A DNA stretch of 9,952 nt. It comes from Propionibacteriaceae bacterium. GTDB lineage: Bacteria > Actinomycetota > Actinomycetes > Propionibacteriales > Propionibacteriaceae. Positions 4,920 through 9,952 of this stretch are shown one piece after another; position 1 is the first letter of the stretch; every line of letters begins with the position of its first letter. The notes below the pieces were generated by a model. The model was not told the origin of the DNA. It worked only from the letters and a program-made list of their open reading frames with translations, and did no database searches. The position numbers and the translations under genes were made by a program. The DNA lies in assembly GCA_031255975.1 (NCBI GenBank), contig JAIRRM010000127.1, positions 1 to 9,952 on the forward strand, written 5' to 3'.

Positions 4920-5993
4920 GTGGGCAAACTGGGAAAAGCCAAATCCGATGCGGGGCATCCTCGGAGGGTGTTAGATCGTTCTTTGGTTGTGCTCGTCGTT
5001 GTTGTTTCGCTTGCCATCGGTGCGGTTATCGCGACCGTGGCCTTATGGAATCCGATCCCATCGCTGTTACAAGCACCCGCGTCCTCAGGTGAAGTGGCTG
5101 TCGGCCAGCGGGAGTTCAATGACCAACGCTTGGTAAGCCTCACCGTAGAACTGCAACCAGCACAGTCCCTGGTGGCCCCGACCATGGGGCGCTTGACTTC
5201 TTTCGATTGCCAGATCGGCCAGATCATCGACTCCGGGACATCCTCAGCATCCATTGATGGCATACCCGTAGTGGCGCTAACCACCAGAATGCCGCTGTGG
5301 CGGGACTTGAAACCCGGAAACACTGGGGCGGATGTCGCCTCGTTTTCTGAGGAGTTGGTTCGCCTAGGTTTGCTGACAACCTCATCGTCCACTATGACTA
5401 CCACGATGGTTTCTGCCTATCGCACCCTTGCCACAAGCCTTGGTGTTCCGGCTGCCGCATTGAAAAACCCGTATGTGCCAGTGGCCCAGATCGCTTGGCT
5501 TCCCGCACCAGCGGTGGCATTGGCGTCATGTGATGTGGCGGTGGCTGCCTATGTCAGCCCGGGACAGAGTTTGGCCCAGTTTGAACCAACGATCATGGGG
5601 GCTCGTATCACTACTGATGTTTCGCGTTTCGGTGGCGGTGAGCGGGTGTTACTGGTGAGCGAAGTACCGATCGCTGTAGACGAAACGGGTGCGGTGACCG
5701 ACTCGGCGGCGTTGGCGCAGTTAGCTACCACAGCAGCATTCCGACAGGTGGCGCATATGCAGGGCACCCTGATGCTGCAGGGCCAGTATGTTCTTGCCAC
5801 CACAATTCAGGTGAGTGTGGTGCCCCCATCTGCTGTTGTTATCACTGGTGGAACAGCCGGATGTGTGATCGGTAACGGTCAACCTATGCCAGTAACCGTA
5901 ATCGGTTCGGAGTTCGGGCAGACTTTCGTCAGTTTCTCCGGGGCGATACCGACTATGGTCTCCCTCGCCCCCGACCGGAGTACCACATGCTAG
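4920..5993 (+). CDS. Membrane-anchored HlyD-like export adaptor with a peptidoglycan-binding-like domain
   Basis: The 357-residue product has a basic N terminus and one transmembrane segment (about 20-43), followed by an extracytoplasmic region. The segment LTVELQPAQSLVAPTMGRLT (74-93), then GQIIDSGTSSASIDGIPVVAL, is the barrel-sandwich type opening of HlyD-family adaptors. MPLWRDLKPGNTGADVASFS with EELVRLGLL (124-152) is the peptidoglycan-binding-1-like insert typical of actinobacterial ABC export adaptors (consensus LYRDLxxGxxGxDVxxLQxxLxxLG). Four Cys (97, 204, 315, 357) are present, one being the last residue. GTG4920 is the first start after an in-frame TGA at 4905, with GGGGGA just upstream. 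It should link the inner permease to the envelope. The TAG stop overlaps an ATG of the micro-ORF that precedes the permease. Confidence 0.82.
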   Translation: MGKLGKAKSDAGHPRRVLDRSLVVLVVVVSLAIGAVIATVALWNPIPSLLQAPASSGEVAVGQREFNDQRLVSLTVELQPAQSLVAPTMGRLTSFDCQIGQIIDSGTSSASIDGIPVVALTTRMPLWRDLKPGNTGADVASFSEELVRLGLLTTSSSTMTTTMVSAYRTLATSLGVPAAALKNPYVPVAQIAWLPAPAVALASCDVAVAAYVSPGQSLAQFEPTIMGARITTDVSRFGGGERVLLVSEVPIAVDETGAVTDSAALAQLATTAAFRQVAHMQGTLMLQGQYVLATTIQVSVVPPSAVVITGGTAGCVIGNGQPMPVTVIGSEFGQTFVSFSGAIPTMVSLAPDRSTTC

Positions 5994-6034
5994 AACGGTG
6001 GTACCCGCAACTGGTTGGGGTGTTGCTGGTATGA
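5987..6034 (+). pseudogene. 15-codon micro-ORF, possible scar of a deleted ABC ATPase gene
   Basis: It reads MLERWYPQLVGVLLV-stop. Its ATG overlaps the adaptor stop (ATGCTAG) and its TGA overlaps the permease start (ATGA at 6031-6034). Both overlaps are typical of translationally coupled genes. ABC ATPases often begin M-L-E-L, and the ATPase gene usually lies between adaptor and permease. The simplest reading is an internal deletion that kept the first codons and the last codons of the ATPase. It could instead be a short coupling leader with no such history. The overlaps are seen; the origin is inferred. Confidence 0.4.
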
Positions 6035-7092
6035 GGTTCCGTGACATCTGCATTGAGGCGTGGCGCAACATCACCACTGGCACCACACATGCACTGCGCT
6101 GGATGCTGGTACTGCTGCTCTCCACTGGCGCGTTGGTGTGGTTGGACGCCACCACAATCCGTGCCCAACTTCAAGATGTCGCCACATACATCAATGGTGG
6201 TGGTGCCACTTGGGTTGTTAACGCCCCTGGGCGCATTGATGGTGCCGCCTGCGACGCGCTGGCTGAAACTGATGGGATCATCGCTAGCGGGGCGCTACGC
6301 CAGAGTGTAGAAAGGCCTGTCCTAGCCCAGCTACCAAGTGCACTCACTAGCTTTTTCGACGCCACCACCGGGCTACTGGGACTGCTGCACGCCCCGACAC
6401 GCGGCGGTGTGGCCGCCACCGACAAGTTGGCCGCACAACTGGGAATCACCGTCCCTGGCGTGCTGCACACAACTGCTGGAGCATTCGCATTGGATGCGAT
6501 ATTCAGTTTCCCCAGCGACGGTAGAGACGCCAGCCTGGGCTATGCGGTCATCTCTCCTGCTGACACCACACAACCGTTCGACGACTGCTGGGCGCAAATC
6601 TGGCCTAGCGACGATACGAAACAACGCTTGCTCTACCTCGCGGTACTCCCAGCCGGATCAAACGACTTACCAACACAGTTCGCCCAACTCAACCCCACTT
6701 TGGCGGCCAGCTACCACCCGAGCGAACTGTTCCAACATCGCGCGACCAATTGGACGACACTCGCCTGCTTGTTGGTCGGCGTGATCGCCGGCATCGCAGC
6801 CACAGTCACGCGCCGTCTAGAACTCGCTTCAGCACTACACAGCGGCCTATCCAAAAATGCACTGCTTAAACAACTACTCCTAGAAACGCTTTTCTGGGCA
6901 GGCGTCGCACTAAGCACGGCCACCCCAATACTCCTACTATCCGCTGCGACCGCGATTGCTGATCACACCCAAGTCGCACTCCTCACAATGCGCGGCCCAA
7001 TACTAGGCACCTGCGGCGCACTACTCGGAACCATGAGCGCAGTCCTGCTGCTACGTGAACGGCAACTCTTCATATTCTTCAAAGACAGATAA
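6031..7092 (+). CDS. MacB/FtsX-type ABC transporter permease
   Basis: ATG6031 gives 353 residues beginning MRFRDICIEAWRNI, the typical permease N terminus. It is preferred to GTG5998, which lacks a ribosome site and would add an unlikely leader. Topology is one transmembrane helix (about 24-38), a large extracytoplasmic domain (40-240) and three helices (about 242-259, 284-309, 323-340). This is the MacB/FtsX four-helix layout. RRLELASALHSGLSKNALLKQ followed by LLLETLFW (261-288) matches the coupling loop between helices 2 and 3 that contacts the ATPase. The cytoplasmic coupling region is intact, so the permease probably still needs an ATPase, yet none is encoded within the window. Its job is most likely export or envelope handling of the divergently encoded peptide. 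Confidence 0.82.
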   Translation: MRFRDICIEAWRNITTGTTHALRWMLVLLLSTGALVWLDATTIRAQLQDVATYINGGGATWVVNAPGRIDGAACDALAETDGIIASGALRQSVERPVLAQLPSALTSFFDATTGLLGLLHAPTRGGVAATDKLAAQLGITVPGVLHTTAGAFALDAIFSFPSDGRDASLGYAVISPADTTQPFDDCWAQIWPSDDTKQRLLYLAVLPAGSNDLPTQFAQLNPTLAASYHPSELFQHRATNWTTLACLLVGVIAGIAATVTRRLELASALHSGLSKNALLKQLLLETLFWAGVALSTATPILLLSAATAIADHTQVALLTMRGPILGTCGALLGTMSAVLLLRERQLFIFFKDR

Positions 7093-7101
7093 GAGCAGGC
7101 A

Positions 7102-7126
7102 GGCGCCATTCATCAACGCCATATTT
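7102..7126 (+). terminator. Weak terminator candidate after the permease
   Basis: GGCG (7102-7105) and CGCC (7117-7120) can form a short stem followed by ATATTTTT. The stem is only 4 bp, so support is thin. Its placement 10 nt after the permease stop is the main argument. Confidence 0.22.
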
Positions 7127-7684
7127 TTCACCACGCATACCTCGCATAGTTGCTCCGGCACGACGTACAACATGCCGCACCATTACCCGGCTACACCCAA
7201 ATCCAGACCTCAACTAACAACAGTTGACTCACCAGTCCCGTATCGATAGATCGCCTGAGCAGCTTCGTCTCACAACACAAAATACACACGAATACTGACA
7301 CCGACGGTGCAGAACTATATGACAAAGAGTTGCCTAGAGAAGCAACAATTCTTACCGCTAGCCTTGAGCGTTTCACCTGTTTGATAGCGCCGGATAGCTT
7401 CAGCTAATGCGCATGGCCTCAATGGCTGCGGCTTACATCCCTTGCACTAGACAGGGTGGCCATTGGCCCTCCAAATACTTGAGTATCGCAATATTAGACG
7501 CGGTTTTCACTCCCGGTTTTATCCCTTGGATGAGCAGGGCATCAGTCCGCTTAGCTGGGCAACGTAGCAGTGGTAGCCCGCGATCACACCCGAGCGAAAC
7601 AACTTCAGTTGCAACCACTCTTTGAACGCCTAACAGCCGGTACGCCTCCACCCGTACCATCTCATTCCGTCACCCGCCAGACAC

Positions 7685-7690
7685 TACACT
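7685..7690 (+). promoter_or_regulatory. Candidate -10 element for the hydrolase
   Basis: TACACT lies 44 nt before GTG7734 and fits an actinobacterial sigma-70 -10 (TAnnnT). No clear -35 is present. The ribosome site AAGGGAGG (7721-7728) lies 5 nt before the GTG and is convincing. Confidence 0.3.
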
Positions 7691-7733
7691 GAGGGCGTCA
7701 CCAGTCGATGACAAGCTTGCAAGGGAGGAAGCT

Positions 7734-8534
7734 GTGGAAACTGGTTCGCTTGAGATACGGGGTACCCGTATCGCCTATCTGGATGAAGGGTCCGGGCCGC
7801 TGGTTATCAACGCGCACGGGCTGACACAGAGCGTCGCCGCCGACAGGGAGTTGGGGTTGACCGGGTGGAGCACACTCGCCGAGGCGGGGTTCCGGTTGCT
7901 CTCCTTCGACGCCCGGGGCCACGGGGACTCTGGCGGAGAAGACAACCCAGCCGACTAGCTGTGGACCCCGCTGGCCGAAGATCTGCTCGCAATCATCGAT
8001 CATTTCTCACCCGATGAGCCGGTGCGGGCCATAGGGGTGTCGATGGGCACCGCCACCATCCTGCACGCCCTCACCCGCGCCCCGGAGCGCTTCGCGAGCG
8101 TCGTCCTGGGCGCACCTCCTACGGCATGGGAAACCAGGGCCGCCCAATGCCAGCTGTACGAGCAACTCGCCCAGGCCGCCAGGAACATGGGGCAGGCCGA
8201 GTTCACCGCTTTGCTGGCCGGGGCTCCGGTTGCGCCGATCTTTGCCGAAATTAGCGGATACCCGACCGAGATGACCCCGAAGTACGAACTGCTCCCCGCT
8301 ATCTTCCGGGGTGCCGGGAGTTCCGATCTCCCGGACGGCGACAGCTTGGCCAAAATCGACGTCCCGGCGCTCATCCTGGCTTGGGACACCGACCCAGGGC
8401 ATCCAACCGCCACCGCCGAACGGCTGAACGAAATCCTGCCGCATTCGCAGCTTCACATCTCCCCCACGGTGACTGACATCAAGACTTGGGCCGAGCGAGC
8501 CGCCGCGTTCTTCGGAGCCGACGCCACCGACTGA
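7734..8534 (+). pseudogene. Alpha/beta hydrolase interrupted by one in-frame TAG
   Basis: The frame from GTG7734 (strong AAGGGAGG upstream) is collinear with an alpha/beta hydrolase of 266 codons except for TAG at codon 75 (7956-7958). Before it lie the oxyanion motif HG (28-29, in INAHGLTQS) and LLSFDARGHGDSGG (55-68). After it come LWTPLAEDLLAIIDHF, the nucleophile elbow G-V-S103-M-G, the APPTAWETRAAQ segment and LILAWDTDPGHPTATAE, which likely carries the acid residue and a conserved His. Relatives have Tyr at the start of this helix (D-Y-x-W), so a TAC or TAT to TAG change is likely. No frameshift or other lesion is visible, implying recent loss. The two halves, 74 residues and a possible restart at GTG8022, would not fold alone. 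TAG ends the adaptor gene normally, so recoding is not the default reading. Confidence 0.85.
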
Positions 8535-8553
8535 GCCCCGGAACCGAGTGGGC

Positions 8554-8578
8554 CGCCGCAGTGCGACACCATGCGGCG
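8554..8578 (+). terminator. Hairpin terminator candidate after the hydrolase
   Basis: CGCCGCA (8554-8560) and TGCGGCG (8572-8578) form a perfect 7-bp GC-rich stem. An inner GTG/CAC pairing (8561-8563 with 8567-8569) can extend it. It starts 19 nt after the hydrolase stop. No T tract follows, as is frequent in actinobacteria. Confidence 0.45.
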
Positions 8579-8633
8579 ACTCGCCCTGGCACGCTCTAAA
8601 CCTCATAAGCGACGCCAGCGCACCGCCCTTTGC

Positions 8634-8639
8634 CATACT
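8634..8639 (+). promoter_or_regulatory. Candidate -10 element for a leaderless YibE/F transcript
   Basis: CATACT ends 7 nt before ATG8647, the spacing at which transcription would begin at the A of the start codon. No ribosome site precedes ATG8647. Leaderless mRNAs are common in actinobacteria. No good -35 is seen, so the call is tentative. Confidence 0.38.
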
Positions 8640-8646
8640 TGAAGAC

Positions 8647-9900
8647 ATGCACTCTCATGCTCATGACGACACGCCCGCACAGATTTCGCGGCGAATCCGC
8701 CTCATTCTGACGGGTGTCATGACGGCGCTGTTCACTCTCACCGTGGCGGCCATGATCGCATTGTGGCCCAACGCCGACGAAATCCCGGCGAAACGCCCAT
8801 ACCTCGCCGAAGGTGCCACCTTGCTCTACGGCGAGGTGGTGGCGACGTACCCCGCCGAACAGGGCGGGCATATCGTGGTGGACTTGGATGAAACCGGCGA
8901 ACGGGTGTTGGTAAACACCAGCCCCCAGGTGCCGGCGTCGGAAATTAGTGTCGGCGACAACGTGACCGTCATTGATCTACCCGCGGGTTACAGCGGCAGC
9001 GGCGAAACCAACTACGTGTTCGTGGACTTCCAGCGCGGCACACCGCTACTGGTGTTGGCGCTGCTGTTCGTCGTGGTCGTGGTGGCCGTGGCACGCCGCA
9101 AAGGGGCGGCCGCACTGGTGGGGCTCATCGGCGCACTGGCGTGCATCTGGCTCTTCCTGCTACCAGCGTTGACCGCTGGACGTAACCCGCTACTGGTCGC
9201 GCTGACGGCGGCCAGCGCCATCATGTTCATCGTCGTGTACTTGGCGCATGGCATCTCGGTCAAGACCACCACCGCACTGCTAGGCACCTTTGCCGGAGTG
9301 GCGGTGGTCGTCATCGGGGCATGGATCGCCATCCCCGCCGTACACCTCACCCCACGTATTCATGACGAAATGGCCTGGTTGGAGTCATCGGTGCCTGGGA
9401 TCAACCTCGCCGGTGTGCTGCTCTGCGGCATGGTGCTGGCGGGTGTCGGCGTGCTGAACGACGTAACCATCACCCAGGCGTCGGCAGTGTGGGAGTTACG
9501 CGCCGCCGAACCGCACGCCACCCGATTCGAGGTGTTCACCCGGGCGATGCGTATCGGACGGGATCACATCGCGTCCACCGTCTACACCATCGCGTTCGCG
9601 TACGTCGGTTCGGCGCTGGCATTGCTCACGCTGACCACCATGATGGATTACACCTTGGATACGCTGCTGACCTTCGAGGACATCGCCGAGGAACTGGTGC
9701 CCACCTTTGTCGCGTCTATCGCGCTGGTACTCACCATTCCGCTGACCACGGCCATCGGGGCTTGGTTGGCGGGAGGCGCCGCAGCCGAACAACACCTCGA
9801 CGCCGTAACGGCTGCAACGGAACCACTGGCTGACGACACCGCTTCAGCCTCCCCGGCAACAGGTCATTCGGCTAGCCCGGCGGAGTACACCGAGCGGTGA
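8647..9900 (+). CDS. YibE/F family membrane protein
   Basis: ATG8647 is chosen over the longer frame from 8548 because the added 33 residues overlap the terminator hairpin and look non-coding. The 417-residue product matches YibE/F proteins, which are polytopic membrane proteins of unsettled function. After an N-terminal helix (about 18-40) comes an extracytoplasmic beta-rich domain (52-128: GEVVATYPAEQGGHIVVDLD, VGDNVTVIDLP). About seven helices follow (133-149, 155-175, 182-201, 207-230, 252-270, 308-330, 353-378). The family hallmarks GVGVLNDVTITQASAVWEL (266-284) and RIGRDHIASTVYTIAFAYVG (302-321) are present. The C-terminal tail (385-417) is Ala-, Ser- and Thr-rich and probably disordered. 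It appears intact and independently transcribed, with a hairpin upstream. Confidence 0.92.
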   Translation: MHSHAHDDTPAQISRRIRLILTGVMTALFTLTVAAMIALWPNADEIPAKRPYLAEGATLLYGEVVATYPAEQGGHIVVDLDETGERVLVNTSPQVPASEISVGDNVTVIDLPAGYSGSGETNYVFVDFQRGTPLLVLALLFVVVVVAVARRKGAAALVGLIGALACIWLFLLPALTAGRNPLLVALTAASAIMFIVVYLAHGISVKTTTALLGTFAGVAVVVIGAWIAIPAVHLTPRIHDEMAWLESSVPGINLAGVLLCGMVLAGVGVLNDVTITQASAVWELRAAEPHATRFEVFTRAMRIGRDHIASTVYTIAFAYVGSALALLTLTTMMDYTLDTLLTFEDIAEELVPTFVASIALVLTIPLTTAIGAWLAGGAAAEQHLDAVTAATEPLADDTASASPATGHSASPAEYTER

Positions 9901-9952
9901 ACCATCCCCAAGGTTTGCCCCCGGTTGGCTGGCATTGAAAATTGAAAGCCAT

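Larger units (their letters stand above)
7093..7733. other. Long spacer without a defensible gene
   Basis: About 640 bp separate the permease from the hydrolase. The first 300 bp are AT-richer than their surroundings (many aca, caa and ata triplets). Overlapping open frames on both strands at about 7407-7660 (72 and 75 codons) show no family likeness and no ribosome site. They may be residue of lost genes. The right end holds the hydrolase ribosome site and a possible -10. Confidence 0.6.

Noticed and set aside
5998..6030. Upstream GTG5998 as the permease start
   Set aside because: It lacks a ribosome site and adds residues without family likeness. ATG6031, in the ATGA overlap, gives the usual permease N terminus.
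7407..7660. Overlapping plus and minus open frames (72 and 75 codons) in the long spacer
   Set aside because: Neither has a ribosome site, and neither translation resembles a family I know. They could be relics but cannot be supported as genes.
1671..7958. Idea that TAG is recoded (isolated TAG in the MarR-like frame and the hydrolase)
   Set aside because: The adaptor and the lipoprotein end naturally in TAG, and one of the other broken genes is stopped by TAA, so ordinary decay explains the pattern.
8007..8648. 213-codon minus-strand open frame opposite the hydrolase
   Set aside because: It mirrors the codon bias of the plus-strand hydrolase, shows no family likeness, and would conflict with a frame that has clear hydrolase motifs.

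Overview
The window looks like a stretch of an actinobacterial chromosome. It is GC-rich, uses GTG starts freely, has tRNA genes without an encoded CCA, and carries families common in actinobacteria (YibE/F, an Asp-Gly-rich lipoprotein, a peptidoglycan-binding-like export adaptor). I cannot name the genus. There is no complete CRISPR array, rRNA or recognisable riboswitch.

Region 1 (1-130) holds the 3' end of a tRNA, probably tRNA-Arg, and a complete tRNA-Ala(TGC). The last 7 nt of tRNA-Ala plus 11 nt of flank (112-129) recur exactly at 3217-3234, so the 3.1 kb between the copies looks like a remnant integrated at a tRNA gene. No integrase is visible in the window.

Region 2 (131-3330) is the inside and right edge of that island. 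Nearly everything in it is wreckage: a frameshifted fragment resembling a large defence helicase, a winged-helix MarR fragment whose first residues resemble a restriction methylase motif, half a flavodoxin, a possible membrane-protein scrap, and the first quarter of an MFS transporter broken by a stop and a frameshift. A resolvase-type HTH fragment lies across the right repeat. The one intact gene is a DUF1016/YhcG-type PD-(D/E)XK nuclease at 541-1662.

Region 3 (3333-7092) is a compact, divergently arranged secretion cluster. On the minus strand are a small secreted Cys-containing peptide, distantly like lactococcin 972 bacteriocins, and a repeat-containing lipoprotein. On the plus strand are a membrane-anchored HlyD/peptidoglycan-binding-like adaptor and a MacB/FtsX-type permease. 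The ABC ATPase expected between adaptor and permease is absent. In its place is a 15-codon micro-ORF whose start overlaps the adaptor stop and whose stop overlaps the permease start, which is what a deleted ATPase gene would leave. The 377-bp divergent spacer carries a terminator-like hairpin in the adaptor leader.

Region 4 (7093-7733) is about 640 bp with no gene I can defend. Region 5 (7734-9900) holds an alpha/beta hydrolase interrupted by a single in-frame TAG, a hairpin terminator, and an intact YibE/F membrane protein that may be expressed from a leaderless mRNA.
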